A DNA stretch of 12,599 nucleotides from NCBI GenBank assembly GCA_001430745.1, contig KQ481997.1, positions 1,140,187 to 1,152,785 on the forward strand, written 5' to 3'. Below, in pieces: positions 1 through 8,793 of the stretch. A model generated the notes under the pieces. That model was not told where the DNA came from. It searched no databases and saw only the letters and a program-made list of their open reading frames with translations. The first letter of the stretch is position 1; every line of letters starts with the position of its first letter. This DNA is from Auxenochlorella pyrenoidosa. Taxonomy: Eukaryota; Chlorophyta; Trebouxiophyceae; Chlorellales; Chlorellaceae. The position numbers and the translations under genes were made by a program.

Positions 1-1232
1 GCGCCTGGCGCCGACGGGAGGAGAAGCGCTGCCTGCGTCGGTGCCGCCGCGCCCAGGCCTGCAGCTGGCTCGGCAGCCGGCGGCAGGGCCCAAGCATCTG
101 CTCTTGGCGAGGCAGCTTGCGCCCCGGCTGGGCCCAACGGCGCGAGCTGCGAGGACGAGCCATGGGCTGCCAGGGCTGCTGCTGCGGGCCCTGCCTGCGC
201 CAGCAATGCTAGCACGTTGGAGGAGCCGGCAGCTGGGGAGAGGCCAGGCATGTGCTCAACCGAGGCAGGCGCCATCCCCTCAGCCGGCAACGGGGTGGGC
301 ACTGCGCCTTGGCCTGCCGGCGGGTCGCCGCTGATGGCCGCAGCTGCTGCCGCAGCTGCCACAGCCGGCAGCCCTGGGACTGCAGCCTGTGCAACATCGC
401 CCGCCAGCAGCGCGGGTGGCAGCCCCGTGCCCTGGCCAGCAGCTGCGTCCTCATGCGCTCCAGGCAACGCAGCTGCAATGGCAGCGAACGCTGCGTCTGC
501 CTCTTCCGCATCTGCCTCCGCCTCTTCTTCCGGCCCCAGCTGCTCAAGCAGGAGCGCTTGAAAGTGCTGCTCGTGCTGCACTGCCTGCTGCGCCGCCTCG
601 GCACGCGCCGCCGCGTTCTCCTCAGCTGCTGCCAGCTGCTTTGCCGCCCACGCCTCGTGTTCGGCGTGCAGCCGCTGCAGCGCACGGTGCAGCGGTGCCG
701 CGGGGATGGGCGCCGCCAGGCGGTCCAGGGCGGCGGCGTACAGCAGCTGCACATGCGCATCCAGCGGCACCCCCGGGCGGTGCGCCTGCGGCAGGAAGAG
801 CCGGGCGGGCTCGGTTGTGGAGCACACAAGAGGCCGGCTGTGCGAGGAGTAGCCAGCAGGAGTTGAACAACAACATGCAGCGCACAGCAAGGACTTGATG
901 CCTGGCATGAATTGCAAGCAGATGCACGGCGTGCACCAGGAGGCGTGCATGATGGGTCGGCGGGCCGGCCGCACCTCGAATATGTGCGAGAAGCCGAGCT
1001 CCCGCCACACCGCCTTAACCGTGCCCAGCGTCAGCCGCTCGCCCTGGTTCAGCCGCAGCAGCACGCGCACCAGCAGCGTGCAGACGTCCTGCAGCTGAGG
1101 TGCGCGCCGGGCTGGGTGCGGCTTGCTTGCGCCAGCGGTGGCGGCAGTGGCAACGGTGGCGGCAGTGGCGGCGGTGGCGGCGGCGGCAGTGCCCGTGGGG
1201 TCTGCGGCCGCAGCCTCCGCCGCCTGCTCCAT
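1..1232 (-). CDS. 5' part of an unrecognised gene, possibly SNAP43/SNAPC1-like, running off the left edge
   Basis: Proposed model: exon 1 is 975-1232, starting at an ATG at 1230-1232; exon 2 starts at 785 and stays open to the window edge, giving about 347 residues in view. The donor after GAG at 975 is GTGCGG, the acceptor CTGCCGCAG sits at 786-788, and both are phase 0. Residues 1-50 are low-complexity Ala/Thr. Next comes a helical domain containing TLGTVKAVWRELGFSHIFE, then DAHVQLLYAAALDRL in exon 2. From about residue 120 a helical Ala/Gln/Glu stretch (likely coiled coil) leads into an acidic EEEAEADAEEAD segment and then an Ala/Pro/Gly-rich tail. The pattern hydrophobic-x-x-V-W-x-x-x-x-F-S-x-I-F-E recalls, from memory only, the N-terminal region of SNAP43/SNAPC1, a subunit of the complex that drives snRNA gene transcription in the nucleus. 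That assignment is weak. The existence of a coding gene is better supported: no stop in more than 1.2 kb, and high G/C third positions outside the proposed intron. Confidence 0.6.
   Translation of the reverse strand, partial: MEQAAEAAAADPTGTAAAATAATAATVATAATAGASKPHPARRAPQLQDVCTLLVRVLLRLNQGERLTLGTVKAVWRELGFSHIFEVRPARRPIMHASWCTPCICLQFMPGIKSLLCAACCCSTPAGYSSHSRPLVCSTTEPARLFLPQAHRPGVPLDAHVQLLYAAALDRLAAPIPAAPLHRALQRLHAEHEAWAAKQLAAAEENAAARAEAAQQAVQHEQHFQALLLEQLGPEEEAEADAEEADAAFAAIAAALPGAHEDAAAGQGTGLPPALLAGDVAQAAVPGLPAVAAAAAAAAISGDPPAGQGAVPTPLPAEGMAPASVEHMPGLSPAAGSSNVLALLAQAGPAAAALAAHGSSSQLAPLGPAGAQAASPRADAWALPPAAEPAAGLGAAAPTQAALLLPSAPG
786..974 (-). other. Proposed intron of the left-edge gene, 189 nt, stop-free and in frame
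   Basis: The segment lies between a GTGCGG donor and a CTGCCGCAG acceptor. Its in-frame translation is Cys-rich with A/T-ending codons (TGT, GCA, TTG, TCA), unlike the flanking exons, so it reads as intron. It is a multiple of three and has no in-frame stop, so retention would add 63 residues without breaking the frame. Confidence 0.5.
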
Positions 1233-1240
1233 TTCAGACC

Positions 1241-1255
1241 GCGGCGTAGCGCCGC
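1241..1255. other. Small inverted repeat just upstream of the left gene's ATG
   Basis: GCGGC and GCCGC flank a five-base loop, eight bases upstream of the start codon on the minus strand. In a 5' UTR this could form a short GC hairpin. In DNA this GC-rich it may also be chance. Confidence 0.3.
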
Positions 1256-1914
1256 TTAAGCAGGTTTAGGGCTCGTTTTGGAGCGGTCCAGCAGTGCTGG
1301 CCTGCGTCGCTCGCAGGCTCCTGCAGCAAAGGGGCCCTGGTCGGCTGCAATCTTTTGTTTGGGACGCAATAGAAGTTTACGCCGGCCTCTACCAGCGAGA
1401 AGCTGCCATCGTTGCGCACCTGTGTTGCGTTGCGAACTTGGGAGGCATTGGAAATCGTTTTGGGCAGCTTGCTGCGCCAGCGACAGGCCTGTAGTGCACA
1501 ATAAACACGCGAAACACGCGGACAGGCGTGCGGCGCCAGCATCAGGAAGGCAGGCGGGTGGGCAGCGCGCTGCAGCGGCGGCACTGTTGCGCCGCTGCGC
1601 ATTGCAAGCCCATCATTGAGTCTGTCACATAGCATGCGACAGGGCTAAAAGTGGCCTGTTGTGCGTCCTATAGTTTTGAGGCCATCTCCTTTGCGTTCAC
1701 TTGTGTGTTGAAATGGGCTACCTGACAACAGGCATGCCACAGTGGCATACCATCACATCACGGCTTTTGAAACCATGGCATGCATGCTCGCGCAAGCACC
1801 TGGCAGCACAGACGAGGCACTGAAAGTGGAATGCTGCAACGTACTGCAAATCCGTAGGCTAGCACCTTGCCACCAACAGTCTCCTTCATGTCTTGGTGTG
1901 TGTGCATGCGGCTA

Positions 1915-1919
1915 TTACA
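1915..1919 (-). terminator. Candidate TGTAA poly(A) signal for the F-box/LRR gene
   Basis: TTACA on the plus strand reads TGTAA in the direction of transcription, the usual poly(A) signal of chlorophyte nuclear genes. It lies about 670 nt after the proposed stop, a plausible 3' UTR length for algae. It is the only such pentamer I found on this strand between that stop and about position 1600. Confidence 0.4.
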
Positions 1920-2585
1920 TTGAAAGCAGAGCAGGGGCAACACAAATAAAAGCAATGGCATTGCAGGACCGCACACAAAAGGGATGCACATGCACAAGAA
2001 GTAATGACAGCTGAGGAAACCTGCGAGGGCGAGCGGGCAGATTTCATGCTTGCAAAGATGGTGGTGTGTAAAACGAGATTGCAGCAAAGTTGTCAGCTGA
2101 CTGAACTTGGAGGTAGGGGCAGGTGAAAAGTGGTTGCGGCAGCAGCCGGTTGAACCAGTGCATGCAGGTGCGGTGTCGTGCACCGTTCAAACAGCAGGGA
2201 TGGATTCCATGAATTCAGGGAAGGCAGGGTGTTGTAGCTTGTGGCTCATTGCCATGAAGCGAACCGCGGGGCAGCAGGGCAGGCAGGCAGCAGGGCCTGG
2301 CACAGGCTAATCAAATGCCTGGCGAGGCAGCTGTTGCTGCCATGCAGCCCGACTCACGACTAGACAGGTTGCGGACGCTTGATGTGATGCCAATGCCGCA
2401 TTGTGCAGCGGGTGACGTTGAGGTGAGTGCGGGGTCTTGAGTTTGGAGGCGACATGCGTTTGTGAAGTGGTTCATATCATATTGTCCTGAACTTGTAGAT
2501 GGTCAGCAGGGCGGAACCCACCTGCACACGCCAGGGATCGACAAGCGGAGGCATGATGCGGATGATAAGGTGCGAGCGAGGGGTG

Positions 2586-4345
2586 TCAGTGCAGCTTCCT
2601 GCACAGCCTCGACACCTGCGCGGCTTAGGCATGGCGTGCCGGCAGGCGCAGCAGCCAGGCGGGCAGGCTGGATTGGCCAGGCACCCAGCGCCGCCAACCT
2701 AGCCCACCGTCGGACAGCACGCACCAGGAAAGCACAGTGCAGCTGTGCAGCGCAGCAGGGAGCGCGCACCTGGATGCCCGAGGGGTTGGGCCGCCAGCTG
2801 TGGCGGTACTCAAAAGCCGTCAGGGCGGGGAACCTTGCCAGGTGGCGGCGGACCAGGGGCAGGGGGGTGCGCCCCCCCGTGCACACGCGCGAGTGCAGCG
2901 CCAGCACGCGCAGGCGTGGCAGGGCGGGCAGGCCAGCCAGCACGCGGTCCAGATCGAAGGGATTGTCCGATAGCTGCAGGGAGGTGAGGCCGGGGAACTG
3001 GCCCAGCATGCCCAGCGTGGCAGCGGGCATCTCGTAGCACCTGCGGGCCGGGGGCGGGCAGGAGGAGGGGGAGGGAATTAAGGCACGCAGTGGCCTGCAC
3101 AGCTGGCCAGCCCTGCAGGGTGACCGCGGTTAAGGCACGCGCCAGCCCGCACAGCTGGCCGGCCCTGCAGGCCGACCGTGGGCACATGGACACGCCAGCT
3201 CACCACAGGGTGAGGTGGCGCAGGCCGGCCAGGCGGGCGTAGTTGGCCGGGCTGAGCAGCGGGATGAAGCCGCCGAAGAGGCGCAGGCGCAGCTGTGTGA
3301 GTCCTGCCTGCTGCGCCAGGCCGGCGGCAACGTCGGCGGTCCAGTTTGCCACGGTCAGGCGCAGGCAGCGCAGGCGGGGCAGGCTGGACAGCAGGCCGGT
3401 GGTGGAGGCGGCGGAGAGGGAGTCGTGGAGGTGCAGCTGGGTGAGGCCGGTGAGGCGCTGGCACTGCGCTGCCACGCGCGGGCTGCAGCGGGGGCAGCGG
3501 GGGGGCAAGGGGTACCCTCATGTAAAAGAGTCTCTGCAAGCAAGGACCAAGCAAGCGCTACATGCATGCCCAACCACACTGCACTCGCTACCTGCCCAGA
3601 TGCAGGCCAGCTGCCACCTTGTACCATGCCCAGGCCAAACCCTTCCTTGCCTGCAGTAGTCGAGCTGGAGCGAGGCCAGCTCAGGGGCAGCAGGCGCAGC
3701 AGCTGCGGCACGTCCCAGCCGCCGCAGCGGTGCGCCGCGTGCTGCACCGCGTGGCCGCCAGTGAGGGAGAAGGCGGCCAGGCGCCCGACCAGCCGGTGCT
3801 GGCTGGCCAGAAGCTTCTCGGCAGCCGCCACGTCGAGGTCGTACAGGCAGGGGGCCTCCTTGTCGGCGGCGAGGGGGGCGCGCAGGGCGAGCCGGCAGCG
3901 CGCGCTGCCGTGCGCCCAGAACAGGCGGTGCCAGCGGGAGCACACGAGGGTGAGGCCGGGCCTGCGGTGTCGGGAAGACGGGAAGGCACCCAGGCAAAGT
4001 GAGGGCTCATCATGCCTGATGGGCTGCCGCAGCTGCCAACGGGCCTGCAGATGCTTTGCAGTAGGACGTGATCGTCGTTTTCGGCTGCTAACCTGCTGCG
4101 CTTCCCACCTTGCAGGCACACCCCCGCACTGGCCCGCACTGCAGGGAACACGCAGTGACCCCGCCCAGTTCTCACACCCCTCTTCCGCGTCGATGTTCTT
4201 TGCCCTTCCCTTACCCTTCTTCTGATCCCACCAGCGCCAGGATGCTCGCCAAGAGGTTGTCCGGGAACAGGGCGGTGGTGCCATCCCTGGCGGCGGCGGC
4301 AGCAGCGGCAGAGCTGCTGGCGGAGGCAGAACGGGAGGCGCCCAT
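2586..4345 (-). CDS. F-box / leucine-rich-repeat protein
   Basis: Model: complement of 4215-4345, 3651-3961, 3204-3482, 2770-3040 and 2586-2615, about 340 aa. The ATG at 4345 has a good context (AACAATGG). After a Ser/Ala-rich leader, residues about 26-60 form an F-box (LFPDNLLASILALV, then LTLVCSRWHRLFW across intron 1). LRR units follow: ELASLQLDYC, LTGLTQLHLHDS, LPRLRCLRLTV, QAGLTQLRLRLFGG, LAGLRHLTLW, FPGLTSLQLSDNPF, LPRLRVLALHS. F-box/LRR proteins bind SKP1 and present substrates to SCF ubiquitin ligases in cytosol or nucleus; the substrate is unknown. Exon 2 has a one-base frame conflict: the F-box half and the first LRR lie in different frames, switching near the G run at 3684-3687. 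The intron at 3483-3650 has a GC donor. The last exon is only 30 nt, chosen because it is phase 0 and all nine of its sense codons end in G or C; the C-terminus is the least certain part. Confidence 0.78.
3078..3181. repeat. 52-bp tandem duplication inside an F-box gene intron
   Basis: Two copies starting TTAAGGCACGC, at 3078-3129 and 3130-3181, diverged at several positions but sharing CACAGCTGGCC and CCCTGCAG blocks. Together they make up most of the 163-nt intron 3041-3203. Each copy carries a CTGCAG that looks like a splice acceptor on the coding strand. Confidence 0.75.
3483..3650 (-). other. GC-AG intron of the F-box/LRR gene
   Basis: The donor reads CAG followed by GCAAGG, the standard consensus for GC donors, and the acceptor is CTGCAG. 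The codon split by the intron (AG plus C) yields Ser and gives LQLDYCSPRVAAQ, a smooth join between LRR units. I found no GT donor nearby that keeps the same frame. Confidence 0.65.
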
Positions 4346-5707
4346 TGTTCCCTGGCCCAACCTGCGGGGGATTACTCTACTCGTGCAGAGTGGCAGAGCG
4401 TGGGAGGTTCGGGAAGTGAGCGAAGAGTCAGATGAGGAACTGGGAAAACTGGGAAGCTGGGATGCAGCTTTGTTGGTGCCAGCAGCTTTGGGGCGGGGTG
4501 CTGGAGCTGACAGGCTCAAGGTGCGTACAAAGCGAAGAGAGCCGGCACAAGCCACCGGCGGCTCGACTCTGTAGTGCTCACCTGAGCGCCCAGGGCCTTG
4601 AGAAAGACTGCACAGGCTCAAGACCGACAATAAGGACGCTGGAGGCTAGATGGGGGGCCGTAGAACAAGAATCTGGCGCAGCGTGGGCCGCAGCAGGCAA
4701 ATCAGATGCAAAGGGTAGCTACCCGCCAGTGTCAAGGGCAACAATTCCGGCGGGAACGCAGATGCGGCAACCCCAAGTACTGAGACTTGACTGGTAATGA
4801 TATGGAACAATTTAGACCGACAGGAGGGAGTTGGAAGTGGAAGCCGAGGAGGCACAGGGGCACGGTGTTGTCTGGCAGAGGGCTGTCGGCAGAACAGTCT
4901 GCAAGGCCTGCGACAAGGAGCGATAGGCAGGCAGGCCAAGCGTGCTCGCTAATGCAGCCCTAGTTTGACCACCAAGCGTTGGGCACAGGCAGGTCTCCCT
5001 AGACAACACGAGGAGGTGCACGCACCTCTGCAACGTGGGGCCCTGCCCCGCAGCAGCACCAGCAGCTGGATGCCAGCCTCGCAGGCAGGCATGCTCAGTT
5101 GCGGCAATGCACCTCCTCGCAAATGCGTCCTGCCAGGCAGCTGTTCCGCCACATTTGAGTTTATGCAGATTTTGAGGCCATGCGGTTGCGGGCTTGGGCA
5201 AGGCCTTGGCGGCAGCGCTGAGCTAACAGCCAACAGTGCTGCAATCCACAAGTGCAATTAACTCAGGGCCAAACTTAGAGCAAGCTGGGGCTGGGAAGGT
5301 TGCAAGATCAACCACAACTGGATGGACAAGCGGGCATATAGAGAGGCAGCAGGGAGTGTGGAGCCCACAAGTGCAGTGCAGGCGGGAGGCATGGACGGTG
5401 CGGCGCACCAAATCGGGACAGATATGCAATTCAAAACAGCCGCGGCGTCGAGAAATGAGCGTGCACCGCAGAAAAACGAAGGTTGAGTTTGGAGTCAGCA
5501 TTCAGCTGCGGCAGCTGCAGGCGACGCCTGCCAGGCCGAGCGTAAGGATATGCACGTGTGTGCACCAAGAAAATCAATTCTTGCTGCTGCTGCTGCCGCC
5601 GCCGCTGCCGCCACTGCCGCTGCCGCCCACTGCAGGGGCCAGGCGGGCCGCCAGCGGGGCGTCGGGCGGGCACCCGAGCTTGCCACCACCGTCAAAGCGG
5701 CGGGGGT
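4346..5707. other. Intergenic region: F-box gene promoter side and sulfotransferase 3' UTR
   Basis: About 1.36 kb without a supportable gene. Open frames on both strands lack domains and codon bias. A methionine frame extends the F-box protein upstream to 4630, but its codons look non-coding. I found no TGTAA on the minus strand, so the sulfotransferase 3' end is undefined. A GCN-type microsatellite lies at 5582-5628. Confidence 0.6.
5582..5628. repeat. Imperfect trinucleotide repeat (TGC/CGC type)
   Basis: A run of TGC, CGC and CAC triplets located 80-126 bases past the sulfotransferase stop on the coding strand. In one minus-strand frame it reads as a Gly/Ser tract ending in Lys-Asn-stop. 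It is either 3'-UTR microsatellite or part of a Gly/Ser C-terminal tail that the current stop excludes. Confidence 0.7.
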
Positions 5708-8447
5708 TCAGGCGGGCATGTCTGCCACCTTCATCAGGTCGAAGTCGGCATGGAAGTAACTGCGAACGTCCGCCAGGGCTGCAGGGGCCAGTGGGTGTGG
5801 GTGTGGGTGGGTGGGTGGGTGGGTGGGGGGCCAGCAGGGAGGGGTCGTGTCGCAGTGCAAGGTGGGGGAGTGCCCTGGTTCGGGTGCCCCCCGCCGCTGC
5901 CTGCTTCTGAGCCGGGTCGGGGCTGTGCAGGTGCGGCACAGCACGCACCTGTGGTGGAGTTGCGGTACAGCTCCGAGTAGTACCGCCACAGCTCCTCCTG
6001 CTTCCCCGCCAGCTTCTCCACGCCCAGCTGCCACCGCGGCATCTTCCCCACGCGCAGCGGCTCGACGCCCTGCGGCAGCCGGCTGTTCACCAGCGCCACA
6101 AGGTCCTGCAGCCCAGTGGCCAGGGCGGCGAAGGGTGGAGAGCAGATTGAGGTGAGTGTTGACAGCAGGATTGGGCGCCCGCGGCGAGGCGATGCACGAG
6201 GGCGAATTGCTGAGTGCGCAGCCGGGCGGCGACGGCCCGGCAACAGGGCAGGGCTTTGCCTACGAGCGCCGCAACGGGGCGCACCGCCGGCGTGCATCTC
6301 CTGCAACGTGCGGGAGGCGCGAGCACGCGCCGTGGCGGCGGCGCGGCCACGACGGGCGGGCTAGCGCGGCGGGCGGCAGCTCTGGTGGCGGTCTTGCCTG
6401 CATGTCGTCATCCAGGTTCTCCACCCGCCCCAGAAAGTCGACAGCCGGCCGCCCCTGGTCGTCAAACAGGCACGTGGTCTGCGCCTCAATGTGCTCCAGC
6501 AGCCAGCCAAAGCGCCGCTTGCAGCAGCCCTGCCTGCAGGGCACACGGGAGCGGCGGGGGCGCTGGCGCGTGGCTCGCGGCAAGCAGCATGCGGCGGTGG
6601 CGCGACCTGCGCACACGGTGTGCCTGCTGGGCGGCAGGCCGTTGGTGCAAGGCAGCGGCGGCCACAGCAAGCAGCAATCTGATCCAGGGAATGAAAACCG
6701 GCAAAGCACGTGGCTTCCCCACGACACAGCACGAGGTTCCATGGCTGCACACACAAGGTTTCATGTCAACAGCGATCTGGCCCCTGGGCGTGTGCACATC
6801 AACCTCTCGGCTGCCCAGGGGCTCACTCTGCAAGGCACTTGGCTCCGTAGCGCGAGGGCAGCTCCGCAAACTTCTCGAAAGAGTCAAAGCAGGGTGGGTT
6901 CATGCCGTGCTTGTGCACGTGGTGCCAGCTGGACAGCGCGCGCGCCCAGGGGTTGCGCACAAACGAGAAGACTGCATGGGAATTGGCGGCGTGCAGAAAA
7001 TGCTGGCGAGCGGGTGACCAAGACCGCGGCGGACAGCCGTGCAGGCCTCTCTGCAGGCGCTCTGTGCTTCTCTAGCCTCAGGAGAGTAGAGGGAGCACCT
7101 GCAGGCCCAAATCCCAAATCTGCACAGCACAACCAAACCGCACAACCAGGCTGCTGGGCATGGAGGCGGTGAGCAAGCACGAGGGCAGCAGGTGCAGCGG
7201 CGCGGTGCAGGCAGGGGGCCGGGCGGCGCGGCGCAGGCGCGGCGCGGAAGCATGTCTCAACGTCGAGGCGAGCATGCAGCTCACCTGTGTACTCCTTGAA
7301 GAGCCGCTTGAGGTCATCCAGGTTGACCACGTTCTCAAAGCAGATCTGCTTGCCCTTGCACTTGTTGGCGCAGGTGTCTGGGTTGACGCTGCAGGGCGGG
7401 GTGGAGTAGGGGGCCGTGCACGGCAGAGCATGCTCGCCGCCGACCGCCAGGCCCATTCCGCCACACCCGGCGTGCACATCCCCGGGCTGTCTCTGGCTCC
7501 CCGACAGCTGCGGCCAGCCTGCACGGGTGCAGCATGCTGCCGCCCCCACCCCCCACCCCCCCCTCACGTGCAGTACATGGGCAGCTCCTTCTGGCCCAGG
7601 CTGACGGTGATGGAGGTCCCCGCCGTCTTGAAGTTGCGCACGTACAGCAGGCGGTACTTGTGGTCCGCCCAGAAGTGGCAGGCCGGGATGGGCGACTGCA
7701 GCGCGGCGTTGCTGTGCCCCAGCGACTTGTTGAAGCTGCGGCGAAGCAAGGGGCGGGGCAGAGGCAGACTTGTTGGAGCTGCGGCCACAAGGGGAACAAG
7801 GGAACGGCGCACAGGGAGACGTGTTGAAGCTGCGTGCTGCCGAAGGAGCGGACAACACAGTGCGCTGCGCGGACGGGGTGCTGCTGCCCAGCAGCTAGCA
7901 GCACGGCTGCCGCCCCCTGCAGCCAGGCTGGGATACCGCACGTCGCCTCGCCGCGCTTGCTGCCCCGCCCGGGCGCTCACGTGTACGCGTGGGCAAACCA
8001 GCGGAAGACGGGGGGGCCCATGGTGGCAGGGATGCCTTCCTCGCGGATGTGAGGGTCGGTGTCGGTCAGGTGCGCCCGCACAAAGGCAAAGTTGGCAGGC
8101 AGCCCGCCCTTCTGCATGCGGCCGTGCAGCCCCACCGGCGCGCGGATGAGCGCCTCGATCTGCTCGCGTGTGACGTTGGCGTACTGGCTGGCGTAGGGGC
8201 CCGCCGCCTGCGCCTGGGCACCCGCCAGCGCGGCCTGCAGCGCCGCCGCCGCCTCGCGCGCCGCTGCCTCTGCCGACGGCGGACCGCCTTCGCCCGCTGC
8301 CTGTGAGGTTGCCGTTGCGGTCAGGCACGTCTGAACGTCGGCGTGCGAGCGGTGCAGCAGCAGCAGGGTGGCCACCACCGCCCAGGCCAGCAGCGAGGCT
8401 ACCAATCGCGGCCGCTGCACCCCGCCCTTGCGGAGCGGCAACCCCAT
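5708..8447 (-). CDS. Golgi-type membrane-anchored carbohydrate sulfotransferase
   Basis: Model: complement of 7981-8447, 7568-7735, 7285-7388, 6827-6971, 6398-6533, 5949-6105 and 5708-5778, 415 aa; all six junctions agree in phase. The enzyme should move sulfate from PAPS to a sugar hydroxyl in the Golgi lumen. Residues 1-14 are a short basic tail and 15-31 one hydrophobic segment, a type II signal anchor. A stem region (about 40-110) follows. The 5'-phosphosulfate-binding motif is YVRNFKTAGTSI (187-198, Lys192). The 3'-phosphate-binding motif is FSFVRNPWARALSSW (248-262, Arg252 and Ser260). Cysteines at 218-228 (TCANKCKGKQIC) and in exon 5 may form disulfides. Glycosylation sequons are at N91, N158 and about N389. 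The C-terminal YFHADFDLM resembles the family's final Y-x-x-D-F/Y pattern. This fits the Sulfotransfer_2-like superfamily; the acceptor sugar cannot be read from sequence. The start is the first ATG before the anchor; a 5' extension via an acceptor at 8483-8485 is possible. Confidence 0.88.
5791..5830 (+). repeat. G-rich GTGGG tract in sulfotransferase intron 6
   Basis: Repeated GTGGG/GGGT units with more than four G-triplets on the plus strand, C-rich on the coding strand. It starts ten bases from the acceptor of the last exon and could act as its pyrimidine tract. The plus strand could form a G-quadruplex. Confidence 0.8.
6106..6397 (-). other. GC-AG intron of the sulfotransferase gene
   Basis: The donor reads GACATGCAG followed by GCAAGA, and the acceptor is GGGCTGCAG; both are phase 0. 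The join gives ENLDDDMQ followed by DLVALVNSRLPQ. The CAG/GCAAG context is the known consensus that lets a GC donor pair with U1 snRNA. Confidence 0.72.
7543..7563. repeat. C-run on plus strand, G-run directly after a sulfotransferase donor
   Basis: On the coding strand the donor after exon 2 reads GTGA and then continues as an almost pure G tract with two interrupting T bases and one C. G-runs just inside introns are known elsewhere to promote 5' splice-site use. Confidence 0.75.
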
Positions 8448-8793
8448 GGGTGCTGACGCCTCGCTGTCCTGCTCCAAAACGACTAGAGAGAGGAAGGGTG
8501 GGGGTCCCTGGCACAAGAGGTCTGTGCCACAAGGCAAAGTCGCTTGGGAAGAAGAAGTTGTTCCTCCTGCAGCCAAAACAGATCCCTGAAGTACCAGAGC
8601 GCAGCAGCACCTGGCATCCGCCGGGCACACTCCTGATCTCCTGCTGCTGCCATTGCCGCCGCCAGCTGGGCGGGTGGCAACCGCAGGACAAGCATGGCCG
8701 CATCTTTGCTCCCGTGTTGGCAGCATCAAGCAGGAAGCAGTGCATTGTTTCAGTGTTACAGAGTGTACAGAGGACCAGCGCATGGCGCACAAC
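8448..8793. other. Short spacer between the ANK-MYND stop and the sulfotransferase start
   Basis: 346 bases hold the 3' end of one gene and the promoter or 5' UTR of the next. A TGTAA lies at 8756-8760. On the coding strand a pyrimidine tract ending CTCTCTAG (acceptor at 8483-8485) stands 35 bases before the sulfotransferase ATG and could close a 5'-UTR intron. I see no TATA box. Confidence 0.55.
8756..8760 (-). terminator. TGTAA poly(A) signal of the ANK-MYND gene
   Basis: TGTAA in the transcribed direction, 33 bases past the TGA stop at 8794-8796. Cleavage 10-20 nt further on would give a 3' UTR of only about 50 nt, short for a green alga but consistent with the tight spacing to the next gene. 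Confidence 0.5.

Larger units (their letters stand above)
1233..2585. other. Intergenic region: 5' side of the left gene and 3' UTR of the F-box gene
   Basis: About 1.35 kb with no supportable exon on either strand. The open frames here use A/T-ending codons and match no domain I recognise. Roughly 1600-2470 is visibly lower in GC than the genes on either side. It must hold the promoter of the left gene and the 3' UTR of the F-box gene. I see no convincing TATA box. The only clear minus-strand signal is a TGTAA at 1915-1919. Confidence 0.6.

Noticed and set aside
862..1008. Alternative frame in the left gene reading LLVHAVHLLAIHARH as a helical domain
   Set aside because: It would need an unexplained frame shift, and its codons mostly end in A or T; the segment fits better as an intron.
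1742..2014. Small plus-strand open frame (90 codons)
   Set aside because: A/T-ending codons, no domain, and it lies where the 3' UTR of the F-box gene is expected.
2067..2071. TGTAA on the plus strand as a poly(A) signal
   Set aside because: No plus-strand gene ends near here, and the pentamer is expected by chance.
3215..4225. Long plus-strand open frame (336 codons) opposite the F-box/LRR exons
   Set aside because: It is antisense to exons with recognisable F-box and LRR motifs, shows no domain of its own, and such mirror frames are expected in GC-rich coding DNA.
4346..4630. N-terminal extension of the F-box protein to an upstream ATG
   Set aside because: The extension has poor codon bias, while the ATG at 4345 has a strong start context and leads straight into the F-box.
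6156..7172. Plus-strand open frame of 338 codons
   Set aside because: It crosses the sulfotransferase exons with the NPW motif in antisense, and the translation has no recognisable features.
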